Notes: generated by a model not told the origin, from the letters alone. Positions 16,547 through 25,413 are shown, counted from the first letter of the stretch. The stretch is DNA of 64,000 nucleotides from an uncultured Desulfobacter sp. (GCF_963666145.1 NZ_OY762614.1:4020501-4084500), one strand, 5' to 3'. Made by a program: numbers and translations.

Positions 16547-17659
16547 TTACTTTGTCTGTTGCCGTGCCGGCTGGTGTGTACACAACGGTTCCTGGGCCAT
16601 GTAATCGCCCGTGGCTTCATATGCCCTGGCCCGGCATCCGCCACACACCTGTTTGTATTCGCACACTCCGCATTTGGGTTCAAGGTTATTGAAATCCCGT
16701 AATTTGTTGAATACTTCTGAATTTTCCCACACATCCTTAAAGTGCTGTTTTTTGATGTCCCCGCAGGTGACGTCCAGAAACCCGCAGGTCTGAACCCGTC
16801 CCACATGGGAGATAAAACAAAAACCCGTGCCTGCAAGACAGCCCCGTGTGACCGCATCAAGCCCATGGGTTTCAAATGTGACTTTTTTGCCTTCCGCCTT
16901 GGCGCGCTGGCGCAAAATCCGGTAGTAGTGTGGGGCGCAGGTGGCCTTAAGCTGTAGAGATGTTTTGTCCCGCTGGTCGTAAAACCAGTTCAAGGTATCT
17001 TCATACTCCTTGGCGTCAATGGCCGTGTCCACAATGTATTTGCCCCGGCCCGTGGGGACCAGAAGGAAGATGTGGTGGGCCGCAGCCCCTAGGGATTCTG
17101 CCAAAGCAAGGATGGCCGGGATTTCAGCAAGATTTGTTTTGGTTATAACGGTATTGATCTGAAATTCCAGTCCGGCCGCTTTGGCCGTTTTTATACCGTT
17201 TACGGCCCCGTCAAAAGCGCCCTCAAGCCCTCTGAATGCATCATGGGACGCCGCAGTTGCACCGTCCAGGCTCACGGAAATGCGTTTGATGCCGCTTTCT
17301 TTCAGGCGTTTCACATTCCCTTCGTTAAGCAGGGTGCCGTTGGGGGCCATGACCATGCGAAGGCCGATTTTGTCGCCATATGCGGCAATGTCAAAGATAT
17401 CATCCCGGAGCAGCGGTTCGCCGCCGGTGAGAATAATGATGGGCTGACCGACTTCTCTGATCTGGTCCAGAAGTTTAAAGGACTCTTCGGTGGTCAGTTC
17501 GTCTTCGTATGCATGGTCTTCGGCTGCCGCCCGGCAGTGCTTGCAGGTCAGATTACACCGGCGGGTTGTTTCCCAGGCCACAAGGCGCAGGGTATTGTTT
17601 TTTCCGGCACCGTGGGGGCTGCCATGTCCATGGGGATGTGTTCCGTGGGGATGTGCCAT
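16547..17659 (-). CDS. ahbD: AhbD heme synthase (radical SAM)
   Basis: Last step of the siroheme-dependent pathway: oxidative decarboxylation of two propionates of iron-coproporphyrin III to give heme b. 370 residues from ATG 17659, whose A is shared with the hemB stop codon (TGATG). Radical SAM cysteines CNLTCKHC (C35, C39, C42), GGEPLLR, and a C-terminal auxiliary-cluster region CGVCEYKQVCGGCRARAY ... PLC. The N-terminus is His-rich (six His in the first 16 residues), possibly metal-binding. A longer upstream frame inside hemB is not used. A terminator follows at 16446. Confidence 0.9.
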   Translation of the reverse strand: MAHPHGTHPHGHGSPHGAGKNNTLRLVAWETTRRCNLTCKHCRAAAEDHAYEDELTTEESFKLLDQIREVGQPIIILTGGEPLLRDDIFDIAAYGDKIGLRMVMAPNGTLLNEGNVKRLKESGIKRISVSLDGATAASHDAFRGLEGAFDGAVNGIKTAKAAGLEFQINTVITKTNLAEIPAILALAESLGAAAHHIFLLVPTGRGKYIVDTAIDAKEYEDTLNWFYDQRDKTSLQLKATCAPHYYRILRQRAKAEGKKVTFETHGLDAVTRGCLAGTGFCFISHVGRVQTCGFLDVTCGDIKKQHFKDVWENSEVFNKLRDFNNLEPKCGVCEYKQVCGGCRARAYEATGDYMAQEPLCTHQPARQQTK

Positions 17660-18636
17660 CAGCTGTTCAACTCCCTTGCCACGTCTAGGGCAGAGTAGGT
17701 CATGATAATATCGGCGCCGGCCCGTTTGATGGACAACAGGGCTTCCATGATCATGGCTTTGCCGTCTACCCACCCCATCATTTCAGCTGCCTTGATAATG
17801 GAATATTCACCGGACACGGCGTATGCGGCCACAGGCAGATCAATCTCTTCTCTGACCCTGTAGATGATATCCAGGTAGGAAAGGGCGGGTTTGACCATAA
17901 TGATGTCCGCGCCTTCCTCAATGTCCATGGTGGCTTCCCTGAGCGCTTCAAGGGAATTGGCCGGGTCCATCTGGTAGGTTTTCCGATTACCGAACTTTGG
18001 CGCAGATTCCGCAGCTTCCCTGAAGGGACCGTAAAAGGCGGATGCGTATTTTACGGCATAGGACATGATGGGTACATGGGAAAACCCTTCGTCATCCAGT
18101 AGCCCTCGGATTTCAGCCACGCGGCCATCCATCATGTCGGAAGGGGCCACCATATCGGCGCCGGCCTCGACATGAGATAATGCTGTTTTGGCAAGCAGAT
18201 CCAGGGTGGAATCGTTGTCAACGGTGCCGTCATCCATCACCATGCCGCAATGACCATGGTCGGTGTATTCACACAGGCATACATCGGTGATGACGGTGAG
18301 ATCCGGTACCTGTTCCTTGACGGCTGAAACCGCTTTTTGCACGATACCGTCCCGGGCATAGGCCTGGGTGGCAAGGCAGTCTTTTTTATCGGGAATCCCG
18401 AACAGCATGATGCCCGGAATGCCTGCGTCTTTGGCTTGCTTGGCCGTAGATACAATATGATCGACTGAGAGTTGGAACTGGCCAGGCATGGAATTGATGG
18501 GTTTTTTGACGGATTTGCCTTCCACCGCAAACAGGGGAAGAATCAGGTCGTCCCTGGAAAGCTTGGTTTCCCTGATCATTCGTCTGAAATTGGCCGTGGC
18601 ACGCATGCGCCGACCTCTGTATTCGGGGAACAGCAT
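17659..18636 (-). CDS. hemB: Delta-aminolevulinic acid dehydratase
   Basis: Condenses two 5-aminolevulinates to porphobilinogen. 325 residues, normal length. The active-site zinc motif DVCLCEYTDHGHCG is complete, the two Schiff-base lysines lie in SYAVKYASAFYGPFR and IMVKPALSYLD, and the C-terminal YAVSGEYSIIKAA is typical. It overlaps ahbC by 1 base and ahbD by 1 base, so the heme genes are translated as a coupled unit. The zinc cysteines make it the Zn-dependent class. Confidence 0.96.
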   Translation of the reverse strand: MLFPEYRGRRMRATANFRRMIRETKLSRDDLILPLFAVEGKSVKKPINSMPGQFQLSVDHIVSTAKQAKDAGIPGIMLFGIPDKKDCLATQAYARDGIVQKAVSAVKEQVPDLTVITDVCLCEYTDHGHCGMVMDDGTVDNDSTLDLLAKTALSHVEAGADMVAPSDMMDGRVAEIRGLLDDEGFSHVPIMSYAVKYASAFYGPFREAAESAPKFGNRKTYQMDPANSLEALREATMDIEEGADIIMVKPALSYLDIIYRVREEIDLPVAAYAVSGEYSIIKAAEMMGWVDGKAMIMEALLSIKRAGADIIMTYSALDVARELNS

Positions 18637-19826
18637 TATAAGTTCTCCTTTTTGATCTCTTCATCCGTGAGATAACAGGCCGGATCAGAATCCCAGGGGT
18701 CTCCTGCAACGGACTCGGCCCGGGCCCTGAAGTTGCCGGCGCAGATATCCAGCCACCGGCATTGGGCGCATCTGCCTTTGACGTGTTTTTTCTTTTCTTT
18801 CATTTTCATCAGAAATTCGTTTTCAGGGTCTGTCCAGATTTCGCTGAACGGTTTGTCCTTGACGTTGCCGAAACGGATTTCCCGCCAGAACTGATCCGGA
18901 TGGACTTCGCCATCCCAGGAGATACAGCCGATACCCCGGCCCGAGTTGTTGCCTTCGTTCATCTCAAGCAGTTCAAGCACTTCGGCGGCTCGTTCGGTGT
19001 CTTCTTTGAGCAGGCGCTGGTACAGGTACGGACCGTCTGCGTGGTTGTCCACGGTGAGGATCTCTTTTGGTTTGTTACGGTCGTGAAGATCCCTTGTGCG
19101 GTCCATGATCAGGTCAAGCACCTTACGGGTTTCCTCATGGTTTAAATCATCCTTGGCAATTTCCTGGCCGCGGCCGGAGTACACCAGATGGTAGAAACAG
19201 GCCCTGGGAATATTTTTTTCTTCCAGCAGATCAAAAATTCCCGGGATATCATTGACGTTTCTCCTGTTAATGGTAAACCGCAACCCTACTTTAATACCTG
19301 CTTCCTGGCAATTGTCAACGGCCTGCAATGCCTTTTTAAACGATCCGGGAACACCCCTGAACATGTCATGGGTGGATTCAAGCCCGTCCAGGCTGATACC
19401 CACATAGGAGAGACCGACCTCTTTGAGTTGCTGGGCCTTCTCTTTGGTGATCAACGTGCCGTTGGTAGAGATGACCGCGCGCATGCCTTTGGATACGGCA
19501 TATTGGGCATATTCCACAAGGCGCGGGTGCATCAGCGGTTCCCCGCCGGAAAATAGCAGCACCGGCACCCCGAATTCGGCCAGGTCATCCATCATGGCAA
19601 GACTTTGTTCGTGGGTCAGTTCATTGTCATAGGCAATATTTTCAGACTGGGCATAGCAGTGAACGCACTTCAGGTTGCACCGCCGGGTCATATTCCAGAC
19701 CACCACCGGCTTTTTGTCCTTTGAGAACTGGAGCAGGTGAGAGGGTAGTTTGCCTGAATGCCTTGAATAGCGTAGTGTATCCGAGGGTTCCACCGTAGCA
19801 CAGTAAAGTTTTGAAATTCCAATCAT
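18636..19826 (-). CDS. ahbC: AhbC, 12,18-didecarboxysiroheme deacetylase (radical SAM)
   Basis: Removes the acetate side chains of didecarboxysiroheme to give iron-coproporphyrin III in the alternative heme route used by sulfate reducers and archaea. 396 residues. The N-terminus MIGISKLYCATVEPSDTLRY and SGKLPSHLLQFSKDKKPVVV are hallmarks of AhbC. The SAM cluster is CNLKCVHC (C50, C54, C57), with GGEPLM and a C-terminal CAQCRWLDICAGN...C region for a further cluster. Its start overlaps the ClpX-like gene by 4 bp. ahbA/ahbB are not in this window. Confidence 0.93.
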   Translation of the reverse strand: MIGISKLYCATVEPSDTLRYSRHSGKLPSHLLQFSKDKKPVVVWNMTRRCNLKCVHCYAQSENIAYDNELTHEQSLAMMDDLAEFGVPVLLFSGGEPLMHPRLVEYAQYAVSKGMRAVISTNGTLITKEKAQQLKEVGLSYVGISLDGLESTHDMFRGVPGSFKKALQAVDNCQEAGIKVGLRFTINRRNVNDIPGIFDLLEEKNIPRACFYHLVYSGRGQEIAKDDLNHEETRKVLDLIMDRTRDLHDRNKPKEILTVDNHADGPYLYQRLLKEDTERAAEVLELLEMNEGNNSGRGIGCISWDGEVHPDQFWREIRFGNVKDKPFSEIWTDPENEFLMKMKEKKKHVKGRCAQCRWLDICAGNFRARAESVAGDPWDSDPACYLTDEEIKKENL

Positions 19827-21568
19827 TTTATCTCTTTTCTGATTAGCTCGTTGAGGTAATTTTCGTGGTCGGTTAATGCCTTTCTGGACAGGAAAAACCT
19901 GGCTCTCCCGGTCTTTTCCCGGATCAGGTTAAAGCCGTCAAAAAAATCACTGTATATTTTGGAAAGGATCTCATCCGTGGTCGCGTTGTGCTCTATAAAC
20001 TGCTGGATGAGAAAATCCGCCGCATCTTCTTCAAACACGACATTTAAGTCATAGTTTTTGGAAATTTCCAGTTCCATCTCTTTGACATTGTCATAAAATC
20101 TTTTGACCTGTTTAACCGCATCTTCTATCTCCATGACATGGGCGGTATAATATTGAACCACCATCTTGGTGCGAATCTCTGTTAAAGTCAGGCCGTGGCG
20201 GAGGGAAAAGGTTTTCCAGTTATTTTTCACATATTCACTGATATAATCTGAAAAAAGTACCAGCGCATTATTATATTCAGCCTCGTATCTGGCTTTGTCA
20301 TGGCCAAGAATAAGATCTTTTAAGGTCTGCTCGGGGGTGTTCAGTATCTGTTTGGTGACGGCAAACTGACGTACGGATTCAGACGGCAGTTTCTCTTCAA
20401 AACCGAGCATGGCTTCTTCCACAACCGAGACAAGGCCCCGGGCACCAGTGTTTTCCCGGTGTGCTCTTTTTGCAAGTTCCTCCAATGCCTCGTCGGTGAA
20501 CAGCATGTCAATCCCATAGGATTTAAAATCAAGGCGTTTGCTCAGGATCACCGGGTTATTGGGCATTTTCAGAATGTCGTAAAGATCTTTTTGGGACAGT
20601 TCATCCAGCACGCAACGCACCGGCACCCTGCCGATGAACTCCGACTCGAATCCATAGGCCACCAGATCTTCGGACCGGGTTTCCTTTAAAAGTTCGTTGT
20701 CTCTTTTGTTATGGTTCAGTGAGGCCCCGAACCCGATGGCCTGTTTGCTCAAACGTTTTTTCACCACATCCGTCAAACCTGAAAATGCACCGGATAGAAT
20801 AAACAGGATATTTGCGGTATTCACCCGTCTGGCCGAACGTTTACCGGTTCTCTGAAAGGCTTCAAGCTCCTGCATCATGGATACGGGATCATGGGGGACC
20901 TTTAAATCAACATCAGTCTCTTCCATGGGTTTGAGCAAGGCCCGCTGAACCCCTGTGCGGGATATCTGGGCTCCGATAACATTGGGACTTGCAGCGATTT
21001 TGTCGACTTCGTCTATGTAAACAATCCCGCATTCGGCAAGCGCAATGTCGTCCTTGGCCTCTTTAACCAGATCCCGGATCAAATCTTCCACATCGCCGCC
21101 CACATATCCGGTTTCGGAAAATTTGGTGGCATCCGCTTTGACAAACGGCACCCCGATTTTTTTGGCGATGAGTTTGATCAGATAGGTCTTGCCGATACCG
21201 GTGGGTCCGAGTAGCAGGATATTGCTTTTGATATTTCCCGTGATCTTAAACGGTTCGGTGGTCATGCTTTCCTGGTGCCGGATTCGGTTGAAATGGGTAC
21301 ATATCTTTGTTGCGAGTACCGATTTTGCCTTGTCCTGCCGAACAACATATTGGTCAAGGTAGCTGATCAGTTCTGCGGGTTTAATATTGAAATCAATCAG
21401 CTTTTTTTTGCCCGATTCTGGTGTTGTGCCGGAGATGGCCTCTTGTTGGGGCTGGATGGAAGGTGTCAGGATTTTAACATTTCCACCAAATTTTTTGTTC
21501 AGAAATTCCCCAAGCTCTTTTTCGATTTTTTTCGGGTCTGGCCCGGTGGCATCATTGTGATAAGTCAT
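19823..21568 (-). CDS. ClpX-like AAA+ unfoldase with C-terminal extension
   Basis: 581 residues against about 420 for ClpX. Walker A GPTGIGKT (121-128), pore loop GYVG (154-157), Walker B IVYIDE (182-187), the ClpP-docking tripeptide IGF (278-280) in QAIGFGASL, ESEFIGRVPV and TGARGL are all ClpX features. The N-terminal four-cysteine zinc domain is absent, replaced by about 60 residues without cysteine. About 150 helical residues are added at the C-terminus. It overlaps ahbC by 4 bp, so it is made together with heme enzymes. It may remodel or degrade a heme-pathway protein, as ClpX does for aminolevulinate synthase in mitochondria, but that is inference. Confidence 0.85.
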   Translation of the reverse strand: MTYHNDATGPDPKKIEKELGEFLNKKFGGNVKILTPSIQPQQEAISGTTPESGKKKLIDFNIKPAELISYLDQYVVRQDKAKSVLATKICTHFNRIRHQESMTTEPFKITGNIKSNILLLGPTGIGKTYLIKLIAKKIGVPFVKADATKFSETGYVGGDVEDLIRDLVKEAKDDIALAECGIVYIDEVDKIAASPNVIGAQISRTGVQRALLKPMEETDVDLKVPHDPVSMMQELEAFQRTGKRSARRVNTANILFILSGAFSGLTDVVKKRLSKQAIGFGASLNHNKRDNELLKETRSEDLVAYGFESEFIGRVPVRCVLDELSQKDLYDILKMPNNPVILSKRLDFKSYGIDMLFTDEALEELAKRAHRENTGARGLVSVVEEAMLGFEEKLPSESVRQFAVTKQILNTPEQTLKDLILGHDKARYEAEYNNALVLFSDYISEYVKNNWKTFSLRHGLTLTEIRTKMVVQYYTAHVMEIEDAVKQVKRFYDNVKEMELEISKNYDLNVVFEEDAADFLIQQFIEHNATTDEILSKIYSDFFDGFNLIREKTGRARFFLSRKALTDHENYLNELIRKEIK

Positions 21569-21621
21569 AATAGTCTATAATAAGCTTGTCTGCCCAGAAT
21601 TCAAGACGGTAGTTTGACTGC

Positions 21622-21798
21622 TTATTTCTTTTTTTCCTCAAAGTATTCACAGGGTTTTCCCGAAGACTGGAATACCGTAACACTGGGCAGTTGACGGCTT
21701 TTGAATCCCAATGCCCTGCAGCCGTTTGGGTGGGCCGGTTCCCATGTGACATAAAAAAAACGGCACTTGTAACAATTTCTTTTATTGTCTTGGTCCAT
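21622..21798 (-). CDS. 58-residue cysteine-rich small protein
   Basis: Start ATG 21798, stop TAA 21622-21624. The product has cysteines C9 and C12 in CYKC, C27 in PNGCRALGFKSRQLPS, and C50 in SSGKPCEYFEEK, a pattern fit for one zinc or iron site. The phrase YVTWEPAHPNGCRALGFKS looks like a conserved family of tiny proteins I have seen in other Desulfobacterota, function unknown. The ribosome site is weak (AGG). It lies between the tRNA-Leu terminator and the ClpX-like gene (54 bp), probably as first gene of that operon. Confidence 0.75.
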   Translation of the reverse strand: MDQDNKRNCYKCRFFYVTWEPAHPNGCRALGFKSRQLPSVTVFQSSGKPCEYFEEKKK

Positions 21799-21807
21799 AT
21801 CAGCCTA

Positions 21808-21840
21808 TAAAAAAAGCCGCGGCAAAATTGCCGCGGCTTT
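21808..21840 (-). terminator. Rho-independent terminator after tRNA-Leu
   Basis: Minus-strand hairpin AAAGCCGCGGCAA / TTGCCGCGGCTTT with a short AATT-like loop followed by a run of seven T. It starts 8 bases after the tRNA 3' end and would end the gap-tpiA-secG-tRNA transcript. Confidence 0.9.
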
Positions 21841-21847
21841 GAATTTT

Positions 21848-21932
21848 TGGTGCCGAAGGGGAGATTTGAACTCCCACGGGTCTCCCCACACGCCCCTCAA
21901 GCGTGCGTGTCTACCTATTCCACCACTTCGGC
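21848..21932 (-). tRNA. tRNA-Leu, anticodon GAG
   Basis: 85 bases including encoded CCA. Acceptor stem GCCGAAG/CTTCGGC with discriminator A; anticodon stem CACGC/GCGTG around loop TTGAGGG, giving anticodon GAG; long variable arm (GGGGAGACCC region) as in class II tRNAs; TTCAAAT in the T loop. It lies 17 bp after secG, the same arrangement as secG-leuU in Escherichia coli. Confidence 0.97.
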
Positions 21933-21949
21933 AAAAAATTTATTTTTAA

Positions 21950-22246
21950 TCATTCTGCTGCCGGTACCTGTTGTTCTACCGGAGCAGGACCGTCTTTCAT
22001 GACACTGGACTGTGACTGATGTCCTGACATGTAGGCCAACGTCAACGACGTAATCATGAAGATAATAGCCACGGCCGTGGTAATTTTGGTCAGAATGTTT
22101 GCGGGACCGGCTGCTCCGAAGAGGGCCTGGCTGCCTGCACCACCCATGGATACGCCCATTTCCGCGCCTTTCCCGGTCTGCAGCAGTACGACGAGTATCA
22201 GAAAGATACAAACTGCAACGTGTATTGTCACTAAAATGGTTGTCAT
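21950..22246 (-). CDS. secG: Preprotein translocase subunit SecG
   Basis: Small subunit of the SecYEG channel, 98 residues. Two membrane segments (about 4-22 and 53-72) with the conserved linker LLQTGKGAEMGVSMGGAGSQALFGAAGPANILTK between them. The hydrophilic tail is rich in Glu/Gln/Pro. It lies 13 bp after tpiA and 17 bp before tRNA-Leu, an arrangement found widely. Confidence 0.95.
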   Translation of the reverse strand: MTTILVTIHVAVCIFLILVVLLQTGKGAEMGVSMGGAGSQALFGAAGPANILTKITTAVAIIFMITSLTLAYMSGHQSQSSVMKDGPAPVEQQVPAAE

Positions 22247-22259
22247 ATTTATAACGTAT

Positions 22260-23015
22260 CTAAAACCTAATAATTTTATTGAAATCTTCCGGGTCCAGGC
22301 TCGCGCCGCCGACCAGTGCGCCGTCTACATCTTCAAGTTGCATCAGGTCTTTAATGTTGCCCGGCTTTACCGATCCACCGTATAAAATCCGGATCTTTGC
22401 CGCCAGGTCATCTGCGTATTTTTCTTTGAGCAGGTTTCGCAAAAAAACATGTACTTCTTTAACCTGTTCAGGCCCTGCTGTCTTTCCAGTGCCGATAGCC
22501 CATACCGGCTCGTAGGCCAGGATCAGGGGATCAAGTTCCGCAAGATCAAAGCCTTTTAACCCATCTGATATCTGTTTGTCAAGGACAAAAAATGTTTTAT
22601 CCGCTTCCCGCTGACTTTCGGTCTCCCCGATACACATCACCGGGATAAGCCCTGCGTCAAAGGCTGCTCGGATTTTAAGCCCCACACTTTCATCGGTCTC
22701 TCCAAAGTACTGTCTGCGTTCGGAATGGCCGATAATGACGTAGTCTGCACCGGCATCCCGGATCATCTCTCCGGAGACTTCTCCGGTGAAAGCCCCTTCC
22801 TTGCCCGGATAAATGTTCTGGGCACCGAGTCGAACCTGACAGTTTCGGCCCAGGGCTTGGGCCACCAGGGGCAGGGAGAGTGTTGTGGGCGCAATCATGA
22901 TATCAACATCTTGCACGCCTTGGCTTAATTCAGCCAGTTGTTTTGCTGCAGCAACAGCCTGGGTCCCGGTCTTGTACATTTTCCAATTGCCGGCAATTAA
23001 TGGGGTTCTTGTCAT
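22260..23015 (-). CDS. tpiA: Triosephosphate isomerase
   Basis: Interconverts dihydroxyacetone phosphate and glyceraldehyde 3-phosphate in the cytoplasm. 251 residues. The substrate lysine in AGNWKMYK, the catalytic His in IIGHSERRQYFGE, the catalytic Glu in LAYEPVWAIGTGKTA, and the phosphate loop YGGSVKPGN are all present. It starts 11 bp after gap; phosphoglycerate kinase, often between them, is absent here. Confidence 0.97.
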   Translation of the reverse strand: MTRTPLIAGNWKMYKTGTQAVAAAKQLAELSQGVQDVDIMIAPTTLSLPLVAQALGRNCQVRLGAQNIYPGKEGAFTGEVSGEMIRDAGADYVIIGHSERRQYFGETDESVGLKIRAAFDAGLIPVMCIGETESQREADKTFFVLDKQISDGLKGFDLAELDPLILAYEPVWAIGTGKTAGPEQVKEVHVFLRNLLKEKYADDLAAKIRILYGGSVKPGNIKDLMQLEDVDGALVGGASLDPEDFNKIIRF

Positions 23016-23026
23016 TTTCTTCTCCT

Positions 23027-24034
23027 TTACAGGGCGTTGCCCACCATGGTGGCCAGATCAACCATGCGGTGTGAGTAACCGGCTTCATTGTCGTACCATG
23101 AAAATATTTTTACCATCTCTCCGTTGATGACGTCTGTGCAGGAGGCATCAACAATGGATGACAGCGGGCAGGAGTTGTGGTCAATGGATACCAGGGGTTT
23201 GTCGACATAGCCGAGGTATCCCTTCAGATTGGTTTCAGATGCTTTTTTAAGGGCCTGGTTGACCATCTCCTTGGTCAGATCTTTTTTCTCGGTGGTGATA
23301 ACCAGATCCACAAGGGAGACATTGGGGGTGGGGACCCGCACGGCAAGACCATTGAGCTTTCCTTCAAGCTCGGGCAACACCAGGGAAACCGCTTTGGCGG
23401 CACCTGTGGTGGTGGGAATCATGGACAACGCGGCGGCCCTTGCCCGGCGCAGGTCTTTATGGGGAAAATCAAGCAGGCGCTGATCTCCCGTGTAGGAATG
23501 GATCGTTGTCATCAGCCCGCATTCAATACCGAAATTTTCCAGCAGAACCTTGGCGACAGGGGCCAGGCAGTTGGTGGTGCAGGATGCATTGGATAAAATA
23601 TGATGGGCGCCGGGGTCGTAATCTTCATGGTTGACCCCCATGACAATGGTGACATCCGGATCCTTGGCCGGTGCTGAAATAATGACTTTTTTGGCCCCGC
23701 CTTCAAGATGTTTGCCTGCGGTTTCGCGATTTCTGAAAAGGCCGGTGCACTCCAGGACAATGTCCACACCGGCATCGGCCCAGGCGATCTGGGCAGGGTC
23801 TTTTAGGGCGGTGACCAGAATCTGTCTGCCGTCCACTAAGATGGACCCGTCTCCATGGCTGACCTCGTTGGACAGACGACCGTGGACCGAGTCATATTTG
23901 AGCAGGTGGGCAATGGTTTCAGTGTCTGTTAGATCATTAATCGCTGCAACCTCGATTGCATCATTTTCCAAAGCTGCCCGAAAGACCATGCGCCCGATTC
24001 TGCCGAATCCGTTAATACCTATTTTTACAGTCAT
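23027..24034 (-). CDS. gap: Glyceraldehyde-3-phosphate dehydrogenase
   Basis: NAD(P)-dependent oxidation of glyceraldehyde 3-phosphate, acting in glycolysis or gluconeogenesis. 335 residues, normal length. Rossmann start INGFGRIGRMVFRA, catalytic SNASCTTNCLAPV, and the HSYTGDQRLLDFPHKDLRRAR and WYDNEAGYSHRMVD blocks are complete. An acidic residue occurs after strand 2 (INDLTD), favouring NAD. First gene of the gap-tpiA-secG-tRNA unit, with about 64 bp to the EIIA gene upstream. Confidence 0.97.
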   Translation of the reverse strand: MTVKIGINGFGRIGRMVFRAALENDAIEVAAINDLTDTETIAHLLKYDSVHGRLSNEVSHGDGSILVDGRQILVTALKDPAQIAWADAGVDIVLECTGLFRNRETAGKHLEGGAKKVIISAPAKDPDVTIVMGVNHEDYDPGAHHILSNASCTTNCLAPVAKVLLENFGIECGLMTTIHSYTGDQRLLDFPHKDLRRARAAALSMIPTTTGAAKAVSLVLPELEGKLNGLAVRVPTPNVSLVDLVITTEKKDLTKEMVNQALKKASETNLKGYLGYVDKPLVSIDHNSCPLSSIVDASCTDVINGEMVKIFSWYDNEAGYSHRMVDLATMVGNAL

Positions 24035-24098
24035 TATTAGTCTCCTTCAAAAATGAAAATAAGTCCATGCCCGAATGGGGAAACCGGGCACGGGACGG

Positions 24099-24518
24099 TT
24101 AGGATAAGGACCGGCTGGTCCCTTTCAGAATGTCGCTGGCAAGGGAAATGCTTTTTTTCCCGTGTTCAATCAGGGCTGCGGTCAATGCTTTGATATCCAT
24201 TTTCTCCCGGGTTGTCACGGCTTTGAGAAGAATGGGCAGGTTGACGCCTGAAATCACCTCCACCTTTCCTTCTTCCAGAAAGGCATAGGCCAGGTTTGAA
24301 GGTGTACCCCCGAACATGTCGGTTAAAATAATAACGCCTTTTTCGCAGTAGACATCTTTAATACCCCGTTTTATTTTTTTTCGCAGACTTTCCGGATCTT
24401 GTTTGATGTCTATGGATATGGCATCTAATTTTTCTTGCTTCGCCCCTAGAATAAATTCCAGGGTATCAATTAATGATGCACCCAGATTCGCATGGGTGAC
24501 AATTAAAATTCCCGTCAT
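24099..24518 (-). CDS. PTS EIIA component, mannose type
   Basis: 139 residues. Phospho-acceptor His9 in ILIVTHANLGASL; the fold-specific VIILTDMFGGTPSNLA motif follows at about 65. No EIIB, EIIC or EIID is near, so, as in many Desulfobacterota, it probably acts as a regulatory phosphocarrier rather than a sugar importer. It lies 11 bp after rapZ in the rpoN block, matching the conserved order rpoN-hpf-ptsN-rapZ-EIIA. Confidence 0.92.
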   Translation of the reverse strand: MTGILIVTHANLGASLIDTLEFILGAKQEKLDAISIDIKQDPESLRKKIKRGIKDVYCEKGVIILTDMFGGTPSNLAYAFLEEGKVEVISGVNLPILLKAVTTREKMDIKALTAALIEHGKKSISLASDILKGTSRSLS

Positions 24519-24529
24519 AAATTTGCCTG

Positions 24530-25411
24530 TTATAGTTCTTGGATGTCCCTGTCAATATCTCTATGCCGCAAGCTTGGATTCAGACCCTTTTTCATCAATC
24601 GTTCAAATATGGCCCGGGAAATAGCGACGCTGCGGTGGCGACCACCGGTGCAGCCTAAGGCAAGTGTTAGATATGCCTTGTTTTCTTTTTTATACAATGG
24701 GATGAGATAGTCAATAAGATCGTTATATTTTTTTAAAAAAGTTTTTGTTTCCGCATTTTCCAGAACAAAGGTTTTGACTGCATCGGATTCCCCATTATGG
24801 GCTTTGAGCTCCGGCACAAAATAGGGATTGGCTAAAAACCGCAGGTCCACCACAATATCCGCATCCACCGGAATACCGTATTTGTAGCCGAACGACATGA
24901 CGTTAAGTTTCATGAAATTTTCAACGCCTGTATCATTGGACACAAGACGTTGTATTTTTGCCTTTAGCTGATGCACGTTGAAATTAGAGGTGTCAATGAT
25001 CTGGTGGGCCAGTTTGCGGATGGCGGCCATCTCCTGTTTTTCAGACCGGATACTGTCCAACAGGTTGCTTTCATTTCCCAGGGGATGGTGGCGGCGGGTT
25101 TGACTGAACCGTTTGACCAAGGTCTGGGTGTCCGCCTCAAGGAATATGATGACCGGAGAAAACCCCATCTCCTCTAAAGCCGAGACCCCTGAAACAAATG
25201 TATTGATAAAGGTTTTTGACCGCATATCCATCACAAAAGCGGCACCCTTGACCTTGGTGTTTTCACCTAACGGCAGCTCAAGAACCTTGGGTACGAGTTC
25301 CATGGGCATATTGTCAATGCAGTAGAAGGATGCATCTTCAAATGCCTGGGCAACGGTTGTCTTTCCGGAACCTGAGATGCCCGTGATAATATAAACCTTA
25401 AGGTTTTCCAT
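24530..25411 (-). CDS. rapZ: RapZ/YvcJ-family nucleotide-binding protein
   Basis: 293 residues, P-loop GISGSGKT (11-18), Walker B-like FVMDMR, and the C-terminal GCTGGRHRSVAISRAIFERL motif of the family. In enterobacteria RapZ guides RNase E to the small RNA GlmZ and so controls amino-sugar synthesis. Outside that group the target is not known, though nucleotide and hexosamine-phosphate binding are expected. It is placed between ptsN (2-bp gap) and the EIIA gene. Confidence 0.94.
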   Translation of the reverse strand: MENLKVYIITGISGSGKTTVAQAFEDASFYCIDNMPMELVPKVLELPLGENTKVKGAAFVMDMRSKTFINTFVSGVSALEEMGFSPVIIFLEADTQTLVKRFSQTRRHHPLGNESNLLDSIRSEKQEMAAIRKLAHQIIDTSNFNVHQLKAKIQRLVSNDTGVENFMKLNVMSFGYKYGIPVDADIVVDLRFLANPYFVPELKAHNGESDAVKTFVLENAETKTFLKKYNDLIDYLIPLYKKENKAYLTLALGCTGGRHRSVAISRAIFERLMKKGLNPSLRHRDIDRDIQEL

Positions 25412-25413
25412 GG

